Source: Alcaligenes sp. SORT26 (GTDB lineage: Bacteria > Pseudomonadota > Gammaproteobacteria > Burkholderiales > Burkholderiaceae_B). From it: a DNA stretch of 64,000 nucleotides. This document shows, piece after piece, positions 21,332 through 30,015 of the stretch (position 1 is its first letter; each line of letters begins with the position of its first letter). The notes beneath the pieces were generated by a model that was given only the letters and a program-made list of their open reading frames with translations, ran no database searches and was not told the origin of the DNA. Location of the stretch: positions 1,674,001-1,738,000 of the forward strand of contig NZ_CP070975.1 of NCBI RefSeq assembly GCF_017377875.1, written 5' to 3'. A program made the translations under genes and the position numbers.

Positions 21332-22585
21332 TTAACGGTCGATCTCGCCAAACACAATGTCCTGCGTGCCGATGATAGTGACCGCGTCGGCAATCATGTG
21401 ACCGCGGCTCATTTCATCGAGGGCCTGCAAGTGGACGAAGCCCGGAGCACGGATCTTCATGCGGTAAGGCTTGTTACCACCGTCAGATACCAGATAAATG
21501 CCAAACTCGCCCTTTGGATGTTCCACACCGGCATACACTTCGCCAGTAGGCACGTGCATCCCTTCGGAGAACAGTTTGAAATGGTGGATCAAGTCCTCCA
21601 TCCCGGTTTTCATGCGTTCGCGCGATGGGGGTGCCACTTTATGGTTATCCGTGATGACAGGGCCGGGATTATTGCGCAGCCACTGTACACACTGACGGAT
21701 AATGCGATTGCTCTCGCGCATTTCTGCGATACGAACCAGGTAACGGTCGTAAGAGTCGCCATTGCGACCCACAGGAATATCAAAGTCGACGCGATCATAG
21801 ACTTCGTAGGGCTGCATCTTGCGCAGATCCCACTCCACGCCCGAACCACGCAGCATGGGGCCGGTAAAGCCCAGCGCCTTGGCGCGATCAGGATCAACCA
21901 CGCCCACGCCCACCAGACGCTGCTTCCAGATACGGTTATCGGTCAGCAAGGTCTCGTATTCGTCCACGCACGCGGGGAAGCGATTGGTGAAGTCTTCGAT
22001 GAAATCCAGCAAAGAACCCGAACGCGCTTCGTTCATGGCTTTCAGTTCTTTGTCGGAGCGGTATTTGTTGGCCTTGTACTGAGGCATGGTGCCGGGCAGA
22101 TCGCGGTAAACGCCACCTGGACGGTAGTAGGCCGCGTGCAAACGAGCACCTGAGACCGCTTCGTAGCAGTCCATCAGGTCTTCACGTTCACGGAAGGCGT
22201 ACAGGAACACGGCCATGGCACCCACGTCCAGCGCATGCGAGCCCACCGACATCAGGTGGTTCAGAATGCGGGTGATCTCGTCGAACATCACGCGGATGTA
22301 CTGGCCACGTAATGGCACCTCAACACCGACCAAACGCTCCACAGCCATACAGTAGGCGTGCTCGTTGACCATCATGGATACATAGTCCAGACGATCCATA
22401 TAAGGCAGGGTTTGCAGGAAAGTGCGATGCTCGGCCAGCTTTTCAGTGGCGCGGTGCAACAGACCGATATGGGGGTCAGCACGCTGAATAACTTCGCCGT
22501 CCAGTTCAAGCACCAAACGCAACACACCGTGTGCGGCTGGGTGCTGAGGACCAAAGTTCAGGGTGTAGTTTTGAATTTCTGCCAT
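21332..22585 (-). CDS. nuoD: NADH-quinone oxidoreductase subunit D
   Basis: 49-kDa-type subunit (417 residues), derived from the [NiFe]-hydrogenase large subunit without its metal ligands. It lines the quinone site. The N-terminal [19 protein letters not shown] with the quinone-binding His is present, as is the C-terminal DIVFGEIDR ending. It is separate from NuoC, unlike the fused enterobacterial NuoCD. It lies 5 bases after nuoC. Confidence 0.97.
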   Translation of the reverse strand: MAEIQNYTLNFGPQHPAAHGVLRLVLELDGEVIQRADPHIGLLHRATEKLAEHRTFLQTLPYMDRLDYVSMMVNEHAYCMAVERLVGVEVPLRGQYIRVMFDEITRILNHLMSVGSHALDVGAMAVFLYAFREREDLMDCYEAVSGARLHAAYYRPGGVYRDLPGTMPQYKANKYRSDKELKAMNEARSGSLLDFIEDFTNRFPACVDEYETLLTDNRIWKQRLVGVGVVDPDRAKALGFTGPMLRGSGVEWDLRKMQPYEVYDRVDFDIPVGRNGDSYDRYLVRIAEMRESNRIIRQCVQWLRNNPGPVITDNHKVAPPSRERMKTGMEDLIHHFKLFSEGMHVPTGEVYAGVEHPKGEFGIYLVSDGGNKPYRMKIRAPGFVHLQALDEMSRGHMIADAVTIIGTQDIVFGEIDR

Positions 22586-22590
22586 GATGC

Positions 22591-23202
22591 TTATCGCCCA
22601 ATTCCGTAATCGTCCTCGCGCACCACGCGCGGCGTGATTTCACGCGGCTCAATGGTGACGGGCTGGTAAATGACCCGCTTCTGCTCGGTGTCATAGCGCA
22701 TTTCGACGTAGCCGGAGATGGGGAAGTCTTTGCGGAACGGATGACCGATGAAACCGTAGTCGGTCAGGATGCGACGCAGATCAGGGTGGTTCTCGAAAAT
22801 AATGCCGTACAGGTCAAACGCTTCGCGCTCGAACCAGTTCACCGAAGGCCAGACCTCGAACAGGGTTGGCAAAGCGGGGAAATCGTCGTTGGGTACAAAG
22901 CAACGCACACGCAGGCGCCAGTTGTGCTTCAAGGACATCAGATGCAGCACAACGGCAAAGCGATGAGGGAACTGAGCCGATGCGGCCTGATAGGTAGGCG
23001 CTTTCCAGGCGGAATAATCAATCCCGCACAAGTCGATACAGGTCTCGAAGCGCAGATCAGCGTGGTCGCGCAGCAAGGTGCAGGTATCGACCCACGCATC
23101 AACCGGCACTTCCAAAGTGAGTTCATTGCGCGCTTGCGTCAACGCAGCCTGCTCGCCAAGGATAGAGAGCAAGTTGGTTTTTAAAGTTTCTAGCCGTGTC
23201 AT
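22591..23202 (-). CDS. nuoC: NADH-quinone oxidoreductase subunit C
   Basis: 30-kDa-type peripheral subunit (203 residues) joining NuoD and NuoB. The family block [20 protein letters not shown], followed by [12 protein letters not shown], is clear. The ending YGIGR is usual for betaproteobacterial NuoC. The gap to nuoB is 26 bases. It has no cofactor; its role is structural. Confidence 0.96.
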   Translation of the reverse strand: MTRLETLKTNLLSILGEQAALTQARNELTLEVPVDAWVDTCTLLRDHADLRFETCIDLCGIDYSAWKAPTYQAASAQFPHRFAVVLHLMSLKHNWRLRVRCFVPNDDFPALPTLFEVWPSVNWFEREAFDLYGIIFENHPDLRRILTDYGFIGHPFRKDFPISGYVEMRYDTEQKRVIYQPVTIEPREITPRVVREDDYGIGR

Positions 23203-23228
23203 AGTCTTGTTTAGCCTGTTCTAACCGT

Positions 23229-23705
23229 TCAGCGTGCGATGGTATTGGTCAAACGGATCTTGTTCTGCATTTGCAGCAAGCCGTAAACCAGAGCTTCAGC
23301 GGTTGGAGGACAGCCCGGCACATACACGTCTACCGGCACGATGCGGTCACAGCCGCGCACAACCGAGTAGGAGTAGTGGTAGTAGCCGCCACCATTGGCA
23401 CAGGAGCCCATGGATACAACCCAGCGTGGCTCAGCCATCTGGTCGTACACCTTACGCAAGGCGGGTGCCATCTTGTTGCACAGGGTACCCGCCACAATCA
23501 TCAAGTCAGATTGACGTGGGCTGGGACGGAAAATAATGCCGAATTGGTCCAGGTCATAGCGAGCCGCACCAGCGTGCATCATTTCCACTGCACAACAGGC
23601 CAGACCAAATGTCATGGGCCACATGGACCCTGTTTTTGCCCAGTTCAGAAACTTGTCTGCACTGGTCGTCACAAAACCTTCTTTGAGAATGCCGTCGATA
23701 GCCAT
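23229..23705 (-). CDS. nuoB: NADH-quinone oxidoreductase subunit B
   Basis: Carries cluster N2, which donates electrons to quinone (158 residues). All four cysteine ligands are seen: the tandem pair in [10 protein letters not shown], one in MGSCANGGG and one in [11 protein letters not shown]. It lies 147 bases downstream of the nuoA stop, an unusually wide gap for this otherwise tightly packed operon. I see no gene or terminator in that gap. Confidence 0.97.
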   Translation of the reverse strand: MAIDGILKEGFVTTSADKFLNWAKTGSMWPMTFGLACCAVEMMHAGAARYDLDQFGIIFRPSPRQSDLMIVAGTLCNKMAPALRKVYDQMAEPRWVVSMGSCANGGGYYHYSYSVVRGCDRIVPVDVYVPGCPPTAEALVYGLLQMQNKIRLTNTIAR

Positions 23706-23851
23706 AGTAGTTGCCTTTTGCCGGATCAGACCCTGGGAAGCCCCGGCCTATCCTGTTGCTGACCAAACCCGCTGTCATCAAGACGCATCCTCGTGCCCCT
23801 TATGCCCAGCAGCAGACGCGAAAACCCGTGTCGGGGTTCTCTATGGATGGG

Positions 23852-24211
23852 TTACTCCCAGTCCAGAGCGCCTTTTTTCCATTCGTAGATAAAACCGACC
23901 GTCAAAACGGCCAAGAACGCCATGACCGTCCAGAAACCGACCAGGCCTACTGTCCCATTGGCCATAGCCCAGGGAAACAGAAAAGCGATTTCCAGATCGA
24001 ACATGATGAACAGAATCGCGATCAGGTAGTAACGAATGTCCACCTTCATGCGCGAATCACCGAATGCTTCAAAACCGCATTCGTAAGGAGAGAGCTTTTC
24101 AGGGTCGGGGCGGTTTGGACCTAACACTCGACCGACTAAAAGCAGTGCCAAGCCAATCCCAGTGGCGACAATGATAAATAGCAAAACGGGAAAGTACTCT
24201 TGCAGGTTCAT
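23852..24211 (-). CDS. nuoA: NADH-quinone oxidoreductase subunit A
   Basis: Three-helix membrane subunit (119 residues), first gene of the complex I operon. The conserved loop [13 protein letters not shown] and the acidic second helix in [17 protein letters not shown] identify it. The open frame runs to 24316, but those extra residues are not NuoA-like. The ATG at 24211 opens [12 protein letters not shown] and fits the family. It is followed by nuoB-nuoN on the same strand over about 15 kb. Confidence 0.95.
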   Translation of the reverse strand: MNLQEYFPVLLFIIVATGIGLALLLVGRVLGPNRPDPEKLSPYECGFEAFGDSRMKVDIRYYLIAILFIMFDLEIAFLFPWAMANGTVGLVGFWTVMAFLAVLTVGFIYEWKKGALDWE

Positions 24212-24245
24212 GCAAAGCATCCAATCGCAGTAAATAAACTCTTGG

Positions 24246-24251
24246 ATTGTA
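24246..24251 (-). promoter_or_regulatory. possible -10 element of the nuo operon
   Basis: The minus strand reads TACAAT 34 bases before the nuoA start, in the context ATGCTACAATCC. No good -35 hexamer is seen 16-18 bases upstream, so an activator may be needed or the call may be wrong. Confidence 0.3.
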
Positions 24252-24658
24252 GCATTTTGAGAGCACAGTTTTGGGGGATAACCCCAAACCATTACATCTA
24301 TGCGCGGGTGTTGCACCCATGCCGCAAAAACTGTCAGCTACCTGACCAAAAACCCTTCAACTATTGATTATTTACTTTATTAAGGGTTGTGGTTTGAAGC
24401 AGTAATTAATTATCTTACTCGCTTTTGTAAGGGGAATGTCAGCTATCAAGCACCAAAGATCGTTTTTTTATACTTATTTTGTAAGCAAGACAAACAAGAC
24501 CAGGCGGTCATAAGAACCAAAGCCCCCTCACCAGAAGCAACATCCAAGGGGAAAACCTCAAGCCAGCAGAGCAAGTCAAACGGCAACCCACCAGCAATCA
24601 TCCCGCAACAGAGCCCTCACCCAACAGGGCATCACCAAGCAAAACAGAAAATGGGAAT
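24252..24658. other. intergenic region between nuoA promoter and porin terminator
   Basis: About 400 bases without a supportable gene. It holds an imperfect inverted repeat (AACCCTT at 24351-24357 and AAGGGTT at 24382-24388) around an AT-rich loop, then an A- and C-rich stretch (about 24500-24650). A 124-codon open frame on the plus strand crosses the porin terminator and has no RBS or family features, so I do not call it. Confidence 0.5.
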
Positions 24659-24688
24659 AAAAAAAGCCATCCCGAAGGATGGCTTTTT
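24659..24688 (-). terminator. intrinsic terminator of the porin gene
   Basis: The stem AAAGCCATCC/GGATGGCTTT with a CGAA loop is followed on the minus strand by a T7 run (A-run 24659-24665). It sits about 70 bases past the porin stop. Confidence 0.85.
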
Positions 24689-24757
24689 ATACTTCATCAG
24701 CTCAAGCAAGCCCGAAGGCCTGCTTTTCGCAACGCGTAGACATGCTACGCGAAACAA

Positions 24758-25921
24758 TTAGAACTGGTGACGCAGACCAACGCCCAACAGAGTGGACTTA
24801 GCGTTAGGCACGAAGTACACGTTCTTGGCGTAAGAACCAATTGCGTACACGTTAGTGCGCTTGCTCAGTGGGTGGCTGTAACCCAGGCTGTAGGTGTGCT
24901 GTTTCTTCATTTCCCACGACAGAGTCGAGTTGGCCAGGGCGTTAGGAGCCGAACGAGCGTCAGCCATCGTCCAAGAAGCCATCAGGCTGCCAGCACCAAC
25001 AGGAGCGGACAAACCAACCAGGTAGGAATTGATCTTCAGACCATCCAGACCGATCATGCTGTTGTCGATACCAGCATCTTTCAACAGACCGGTGCTACCA
25101 GCGTAATCTTGGGTAGCGAACAGGCCGTTACGAGTTTGACCGAAAGCCAAGTGAGCTTTCACAACTTCAAAGTCGTAGCTACCGCCGATGTTCCAGGACT
25201 TGACGGAAACGCTGTCGCCTTGGCTTTCTGGAGTCTTGAACTGATCGTATGTCAGAGCAACACCGATAGGGCCGTTAGCGTAACGCAGACCAGTAGTCAC
25301 GCCACGCTTGTTTTCTTGGCTGCCACCGTCAACTTTGTAAGCTTGGTTGCCGTTCACGTTGAACGAGTAACCAACGCCGAACTGGAAGCCGGAGAAGTTA
25401 GGGGTTTGGTACATGACCATGTTGTCGTAACGAGCGGTGTTAGCTGCTGTGAAAGCACCACCGATGTTAGCTTGGTCGAAACCGCCGCCGAAAGGATCGG
25501 CTACGCCTGGCAAGTACTTGGAAGCGATGTTAGTTTGGCGACCGAAGTCCAATTGACCCCAGCTGTCACCAGCCAGACCCAAAGTGGCTTGACGACCGAA
25601 CAAACGACCACCTTGAGCGGAGTTACCGGTGCCCAAGTCAAAACCGCTTTCCAGAACGAATACAGCGCGCAGGCCGTCACCCAGATCTTCGGAACCTTTC
25701 AGGCCCCAACGGTTGCCGGACTGAATGCCGTTGATCAGACCCGTGCGCTTCTGAGAGAAGTCACCAGCGTCAACGTTAGACAGATACAGGGCTTCGTTGG
25801 TCTTCAGTTTTTGGTAACCAATACCAGCGTCCAGAATACCGTACAGGGTGACAGACGTTTCTGCGTGTGCGACGCCAGCGAAGCCGGCCATCAGAGCAGC
25901 AGCGAGCAGAGTCTTTTTCAT
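24758..25921 (-). CDS. Gram-negative general porin
   Basis: Outer-membrane trimeric beta-barrel porin for passive uptake of small solutes (387 residues). It has a signal peptide of about 20 residues (MKKTLLAAALMAGFAGVAHA), then the betaproteobacterial porin opening ETSVTLYGILDAGIGY, a GLKGSEDLGDGLRA strand pair and the C-terminal LGVGLRHQF ending in Phe for BAM recognition. The frame extends to 25963, but the ATG at 25921 has GGAG 9 bases upstream. It is monocistronic, with its own terminator and a long upstream region. Control by the OmpR-type pair at the window start is plausible but not shown. Confidence 0.92.
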   Translation of the reverse strand: MKKTLLAAALMAGFAGVAHAETSVTLYGILDAGIGYQKLKTNEALYLSNVDAGDFSQKRTGLINGIQSGNRWGLKGSEDLGDGLRAVFVLESGFDLGTGNSAQGGRLFGRQATLGLAGDSWGQLDFGRQTNIASKYLPGVADPFGGGFDQANIGGAFTAANTARYDNMVMYQTPNFSGFQFGVGYSFNVNGNQAYKVDGGSQENKRGVTTGLRYANGPIGVALTYDQFKTPESQGDSVSVKSWNIGGSYDFEVVKAHLAFGQTRNGLFATQDYAGSTGLLKDAGIDNSMIGLDGLKINSYLVGLSAPVGAGSLMASWTMADARSAPNALANSTLSWEMKKQHTYSLGYSHPLSKRTNVYAIGSYAKNVYFVPNAKSTLLGVGLRHQF

Positions 25922-26466
25922 GTAAGAAATCTCCGTAGATTTGAGTAAATCAGAGCAGCCCAACTACAACAGTGCTGCTGCTCTTTCTAACTCCGCGATG
26001 GGAAGTTAACGCTATTGCATCAAAATTCCCGCCGCTTGACTACGAAACCCTTCGGAAACGTGAATCTTTGTGCACAGCCTGTTGGCTATACACAACAAAA
26101 ACCCGCTTAAAGGGGCTTTCCAGGCGGCTTGAGCCCACAGCAACAATTAGCAGGCTAAGCCCTCAAACTTCTTAAGAATTTGCTTTAAGTCTTCAGAGCA
26201 ATCGGTCGCCAACACTGGTTCTCAGCAAACAAGGCAAAAAATGAAATCAGCGCCCAAAAAGATGAAAATGCCGCCCTCGACGTATTGAGAGCTAAAGCTG
26301 ACCATACGACTTAAATCCACGATTCTCACAATACGAGAATTTTATATCAAAACAGATTCAGCATGCACTGACCCGGCCCGCACCCTTTTCCAACAAGTCG
26401 GAAACGATCCCAGAAACCTCAATACAAGCAACTTGCGCAGAAAGACAAAACACCCCAAAAGTTGGC
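25922..26466. other. long intergenic region upstream of the porin
   Basis: About 545 bases with no supportable gene. The porin promoter must lie here, but I cannot pick a convincing -35/-10 pair. A small hairpin ATTCTC/GAGAAT followed by TTTT lies at 26322-26344 on the plus strand. The length and the local AT-rich stretches suggest regulator-binding sites or a small RNA, without direct evidence. Confidence 0.4.
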
Positions 26467-26503
26467 GAAAAAAAAACCTGTCCTTTTCAGGATCAGGTTT
26501 TAT
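26467..26503 (-). terminator. intrinsic terminator of tRNA-Leu(GAG)
   Basis: The stem AACCTG-TCCT/AGGA-CAGGTT has one bulged base. It is followed on the minus strand by a T9 run (A-run 26468-26476). It is about 45 bases past the tRNA 3' end. Confidence 0.8.
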
Positions 26504-26545
26504 TTCCGGGTGCTGCAATTGCAGAACATCCCCGTTTTATTTGTT

Positions 26546-26630
26546 TGGTGCCGACGACGAGACTCGAACTCGTACAGCTTTCGCCACTACCCCCTCAAGA
26601 TAGCGTGTCTACCAATTCCACCACGTCGGC
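26546..26630 (-). tRNA. tRNA-Leu(GAG)
   Basis: An 85-base gene with the long variable arm of class II tRNAs and an encoded CCA. The acceptor GCCGACG pairs with CGTCGGC. The anticodon stem CTATC/GGTAG encloses the loop TTGAGGG, so the anticodon is GAG and it reads CUC and CUU. The T-arm contains GTTCGAGTC. Confidence 0.95.
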
Positions 26631-26647
26631 AAGCAATCAAGACAGCG

Positions 26648-26677
26648 ATATTAGCATGACAAAAGTAAAGCTGTCAG
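26648..26677 (-). promoter_or_regulatory. promoter of tRNA-Leu(GAG)
   Basis: On the minus strand, -35 CTGACA (26672-26677) and -10 TAATAT (26648-26653) are separated by 18 bases. They are placed so that the transcript would start about 11 bases before the tRNA 5' end. Confidence 0.5.
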
Positions 26678-26748
26678 TACAAAACAGCCCAAAACGCCTA
26701 AAAATCACGTACGCAGGCATATTCCACACAAACGCCGTCAAATGAACA

Positions 26749-26771
26749 AAGCCCGCCATTACGGCGGGCTT
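26749..26771 (-). terminator. hairpin after secG, probable terminator
   Basis: A 9-bp perfect stem (AAGCCCGCC/GGCGGGCTT) with a 5-base loop lies about 85 bases past the secG stop. The T-tract on the minus strand is weak (TTTGTT), so read-through toward tRNA-Leu is possible. Confidence 0.55.
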
Positions 26772-26854
26772 CGATATTGCTGTTTCCGATCCTGACTGTG
26801 ATCTTTGCTGCCTCTTATATATAGAGCAACAGCAAACCCACAAACAGATCGAAC

Positions 26855-27262
26855 TTACTCAGCTGCGGGAACCGCTGGAGCGCTTTGCTCAGGAGTCGCC
26901 GATGGAACAGCCGCAGGGACAGAAGCCGCTGGAGCAGGAACCGAAGCAGCACCGGATGGCGCCGCACCAGGAACAGAGGACTCGTAGCCTTGCATCACGC
27001 CCGCATCGACTTTCTGCGCTGGATGGTGAGCCACCCACGCCAAACCACCCGTGGACACAAAAAAGACAATTGCCGCCCATTTAGTCATGCGCGACAAAAA
27101 GTTTGCCGCACCTGCTGCACCAAACACGCTACCCGCCGAGCCGCCACCGAAGGCCGAGCCCATATCGGCGCCCTTGCCTTGCTGCAACAGAACCAGACCA
27201 ATAATCAACAGCGAGGAGATAACCTGCACCGCCATCAGAACGGAAGACATCCAATCTTGCAT
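26855..27262 (-). CDS. secG: preprotein translocase subunit SecG
   Basis: Small inner-membrane subunit of the SecYEG channel. It has two helices (about 8-28 and 58-78) joined by a glycine-rich loop with QQGKGADMGSAFGGGSAGS, the SecG signature. After the second helix a low-complexity Ala/Pro/Val/Ser tail of about 55 residues makes it 135 residues, somewhat longer than the E. coli protein. The start has GGAG 7 bases upstream. It is 18 bases after tpiA and likely cotranscribed, the usual tpiA-secG pair. Confidence 0.95.
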   Translation of the reverse strand: MQDWMSSVLMAVQVISSLLIIGLVLLQQGKGADMGSAFGGGSAGSVFGAAGAANFLSRMTKWAAIVFFVSTGGLAWVAHHPAQKVDAGVMQGYESSVPGAAPSGAASVPAPAASVPAAVPSATPEQSAPAVPAAE

Positions 27263-27280
27263 TTAAAGACTCCAGACCCT

Positions 27281-28021
27281 TTAAGCGGCCACAATACGTA
27301 AAAATTCTTGCGCATCCAAAGATGCACCACCCACCAAGGCACCATCAATATCCGGCATGGCAAAAAGCTCAGCGGCATTATCCGCCTTCACGCTGCCACC
27401 GTACAAAATACGCAACTGATCCGACTCCATATAGGCACGAATCTGTTGATGCATTTGCTGCGCTTGCTCTGGCGTTGCCGTCAGACCCGTACCAATTGCC
27501 CAGACCGGCTCGTAAGCCAACACCAGTTTGGACACCACATCAGCACCCAAGGCTTTGATCGGCTCTAGCTGATCTTGTACCACACAGGTTTCCTGCCCTG
27601 CCTCGCGATCAGCCAACTGCTCGCCAATACAGACAATAGGCGTCAAGCCCGCATCCAGCGCCGCAACAACTTTGGCAGCAACCTGAGCACTGCTTTCCTG
27701 GTGATACTGCCTGCGCTCGGAATGCCCAACAATGACCCAGCGACAGCCTATATCAGCCAGCATTGCCGCCGATATTTCCCCTGTGTAAGCACCTTTGGCG
27801 TGAACGCTGACATCCTGAGCACCGACAGCAATAGCTGAGTCCTTCAGGATGTTCGCCACCTGGGGCAAATACACATAAGGAACGCACACAAGCACATCAC
27901 AATCTGCCTGCGCATCAGGCTGAACGAGCAGTTCTTGCAGCAGACGGCTGTTGCCATCAAGCGAGCCATTTAATTTCCAATTACCCGCAACCAGTCGTTT
28001 ACGCGAAGAATGTACGCTCAT
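27281..28021 (-). CDS. tpiA: triosephosphate isomerase
   Basis: Interconverts dihydroxyacetone phosphate and glyceraldehyde 3-phosphate. It is a TIM-barrel protein of 246 residues with all catalytic residues visible: K16 in AGNWKLNG, H100 in VIVGHSERR and E171 in AYEPVWAIGTG; the phosphate loop ILYGGSVKADN is near the end. The frame opens at a TTG (28042), but the ATG at 28021 has GGGAG just upstream and is the likely start. It heads an operon with secG. Confidence 0.96.
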   Translation of the reverse strand: MSVHSSRKRLVAGNWKLNGSLDGNSRLLQELLVQPDAQADCDVLVCVPYVYLPQVANILKDSAIAVGAQDVSVHAKGAYTGEISAAMLADIGCRWVIVGHSERRQYHQESSAQVAAKVVAALDAGLTPIVCIGEQLADREAGQETCVVQDQLEPIKALGADVVSKLVLAYEPVWAIGTGLTATPEQAQQMHQQIRAYMESDQLRILYGGSVKADNAAELFAMPDIDGALVGGASLDAQEFLRIVAA

Positions 28022-28145
28022 TGCTCCCTTGATGCCAGTCAAAAAGTTACACCAACGCCCACAATCAAGGCGCAGCTAACCGGCTATTGTAGCGCGAGCA
28101 AATCCTTTTCGCGCATGTTTAGCAGAAAATTCGTTTCAAACCGGC

Positions 28146-28170
28146 AAGAAAAAGGGTGGCTATGCCACCC
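28146..28170 (-). terminator. intrinsic terminator of the quinone oxidoreductase gene
   Basis: A 7-bp perfect stem GGGTGGC/GCCACCC with loop TAT is followed on the minus strand by CTTTTTCTT. It begins 11 bases past the stop of the oxidoreductase. Confidence 0.8.
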
Positions 28171-28180
28171 CTTGCTGCTT

Positions 28181-29155
28181 TTAAGGAACAAGAATGATCT
28201 TGCCGACCTGCTCACCCGCCTCCATCATGGCATGCGCTTCATTCGCTTTCTCCAGCGGGAAAGTCGCATGGATCAAGGGGCGAACCTGACCTGCCTCCAG
28301 TAATGGCCAGACACGCTCTTGCAATGCCCGCGCCAATTGCGCCTTGAACTCCACAGGACGAGAGCGCAGCGTTGAACCTGTAATAGTCAAACGACGACGC
28401 AAGATCTCGCCGCAATTGATCGTGGCTTTAACTCCGCCCAACAAGGCAATAATCACGATACGGCCATCATCAGCCAGGCACGTCAGATCTCGATTGATGT
28501 AGTCACCAGAGACCATATCCAAAATGACATCCACGCCACGGCCGCCCGTTTTGCTTTTAATGACGTCCTCATAGACCTTGGTCTTGTAGTTGATGCCTAT
28601 CCCGCCCAGACGATTAATCGCCTCAACGCGTTCATCACTACCGGCCGTGGCATAGACGGTATGCCCCAAAGCCACTGCCAACTGGATCGCTGTCGTTCCG
28701 ATTCCACTTGCACCGCCGTGGACCAGCAAAGTTTCCCCCTTGCTTAACTGCCCGCGGTCAAACACATTACTCCAGACCGTAAAGAACGTCTCCGGCAAGC
28801 CCGCCGCTTCCAGCAGACTAAAACCTTTAGGGATAGGCAGACACTGCTGAACCGGGACCACACAATACTCGGCATAGCCCCCACCCGTTACCAGGGCACA
28901 GACCTGATCGCCAATCTTGAAAGCACTGCCCTGCACATCACCCGACACGATCTCGCCTGCCAGCTCCAGACCGGGGATATCGGATGCTCCTGCAGGAGGC
29001 GGATACGCACCCGCCCGCTGCAATACATCAGGACGGTTCACACCAGCGGCCAGAACTTTGACCAACACCTCCCCAGGACCTGTTTGCGGCATGGGGCGCT
29101 CGCCCACTCGCAATACATCCGGTTTTCCAAATTCAGTGATTTCAACCGCTCGCAT
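28181..29155 (-). CDS. NAD(P)H quinone oxidoreductase, PIG3-like MDR family
   Basis: A zinc-free medium-chain dehydrogenase/reductase (324 residues) that reduces quinones or activated double bonds with NADPH. The N-terminal GroES-like domain carries NRPDVLQRAGAYPPPAG and IPGLELAGEIV, typical of the PIG3 branch. The Rossmann domain has LLVHGGASGIGTTAIQLA. It lacks the zinc-ligand pattern of alcohol dehydrogenases. The ATG at 29155 has GGGAG 5 bases upstream and is preferred to the frame opening at 29191. Single gene with its own terminator, upstream of tpiA. Confidence 0.88.
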   Translation of the reverse strand: MRAVEITEFGKPDVLRVGERPMPQTGPGEVLVKVLAAGVNRPDVLQRAGAYPPPAGASDIPGLELAGEIVSGDVQGSAFKIGDQVCALVTGGGYAEYCVVPVQQCLPIPKGFSLLEAAGLPETFFTVWSNVFDRGQLSKGETLLVHGGASGIGTTAIQLAVALGHTVYATAGSDERVEAINRLGGIGINYKTKVYEDVIKSKTGGRGVDVILDMVSGDYINRDLTCLADDGRIVIIALLGGVKATINCGEILRRRLTITGSTLRSRPVEFKAQLARALQERVWPLLEAGQVRPLIHATFPLEKANEAHAMMEAGEQVGKIILVP

Positions 29156-29291
29156 ACTTGCTCCCTGATATCGAATACATTTTTCTGGCATAGCTTAGTG
29201 TGCACCACACAAGCAGCCACCTTATTTGCTGCAATCTATCATAGAGACTCGTTTCAGCGCCCTATTCCAGTGATGAAAACATATTATTTCC

Positions 29292-29320
29292 ATGACGCTG
29301 GCAAATTTATACGTTACACT
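29292..29320 (+). promoter_or_regulatory. possible promoter of the tRNA-Ser/tRNA-Leu pair
   Basis: ATGACG (29292-29297) and TACACT (29315-29320) are 17 bases apart, about 65 bases before tRNA-Ser. Both hexamers match the consensus at four of six positions. Confidence 0.35.
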
Positions 29321-29384
29321 TTAAGGCTTTCCTGGCCGCAACGCTTTTTGCCTATGCAGCTTGCCGGGAAAAGCCCAACAGACA

Positions 29385-29474
29385 GGAAGCGTGCCAGAGC
29401 GGTTGAATGGACCGGTCTTGAAAACCGGCGATGGGGTAACCCATCCGTGAGTTCGAATCTCACCGCTTCCGCCA
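29385..29474 (+). tRNA. tRNA-Ser(UGA)
   Basis: A 90-base class II tRNA with encoded CCA. The acceptor GGAAGCG pairs with CGCTTCC. The anticodon stem CCGGT/ACCGG encloses CTTGAAA, giving anticodon TGA. The long variable arm (CGATGGGG...CCCATCCG) is typical of serine tRNAs. It is followed 12 bases later by tRNA-Leu, probably in one transcript. Confidence 0.95.
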
Positions 29475-29486
29475 TCATCTCCCGCT

Positions 29487-29572
29487 GCATCCATGGCGGA
29501 ATTGGTAGACGCAAGGGACTTAAAATCCCTCGATCTTTGATCGTGCCGGTTCGATTCCGGCTGGATGCACCA
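29487..29572 (+). tRNA. tRNA-Leu(UAA)
   Basis: An 86-base class II tRNA with encoded CCA. The acceptor GCATCCA pairs with TGGATGC. The anticodon stem AGGGA/TCCCT encloses CTTAAAA, giving anticodon TAA. The T-arm contains GGTTCGATTCC. It is the second gene of the tRNA pair. Confidence 0.95.
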
Positions 29573-29661
29573 AACATTTGTCATTGCTGACGAATAGTTT
29601 TGTCCCACAATAAAAACCAATGTTTTTATTCATCCCGGACAGACATCGACCATTTCAGAAA

Positions 29662-29686
29662 AGCCCACTATCAGTGGGCTTTTTTG
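29662..29686 (+). terminator. terminator of the tRNA pair
   Basis: The stem AGCCCACT/AGTGGGCT with a 3-base loop is followed by T6. It lies about 90 bases past tRNA-Leu. Confidence 0.85.
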
Positions 29687-29964
29687 CATACATCTTTCCG
29701 GCTGCAGATCTGCCATTAAACCTAAGCTCCGGCCCATCACTCCCTCCCAGCCCAACAAGCATCACCGAGCGGCAAGCCTTTTACCCCCCACTTGCAGCAC
29801 CAGGCTCTCCCGCATCACCTTGAAATACGACACATTGGAAACAAGGCGGAACATCAACAAAGCAGCACCCCAAGCAAATCTGGGCACCAGGAGCTAAATA
29901 CCCCCCACCCTTGAGAGTTCATAATTCAGGCAATCAATCCCAAAAACAGACAACCCCCAGACAC
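29687..29964. other. intergenic stretch between tRNA and pnp terminators
   Basis: About 280 bases rich in A and C on the plus strand. I see no gene, promoter or repeat in it that I can support. Confidence 0.4.
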
Positions 29965-29990
29965 AAAAAAACCCGCCTTTCGGCGGGTTT
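29965..29990 (-). terminator. intrinsic terminator of pnp
   Basis: A 9-bp stem AAACCCGCC/GGCGGGTTT with a TTTC loop is followed on the minus strand by a T7 run. It lies 26 bases past the pnp stop. Confidence 0.88.
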
Positions 29991-30015
29991 TTCTTTAGCC
30001 AGACAGCAAACGCTA

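Noticed and set aside
24387-24761. 124-codon plus-strand frame in the nuoA-porin gap
   Set aside because: No RBS, no recognisable family, and it runs through the porin terminator hairpin.
24767-25948. 393-codon plus-strand frame over the porin
   Set aside because: Antisense of the porin, which has a signal peptide, RBS and C-terminal Phe.
29314-29577. Minus-strand frames over tRNA-Ser(UGA) and tRNA-Leu(UAA); a similar frame over tRNA-Ser(CGA) at 42067-42513
   Set aside because: They cross tRNA genes and have no other support.
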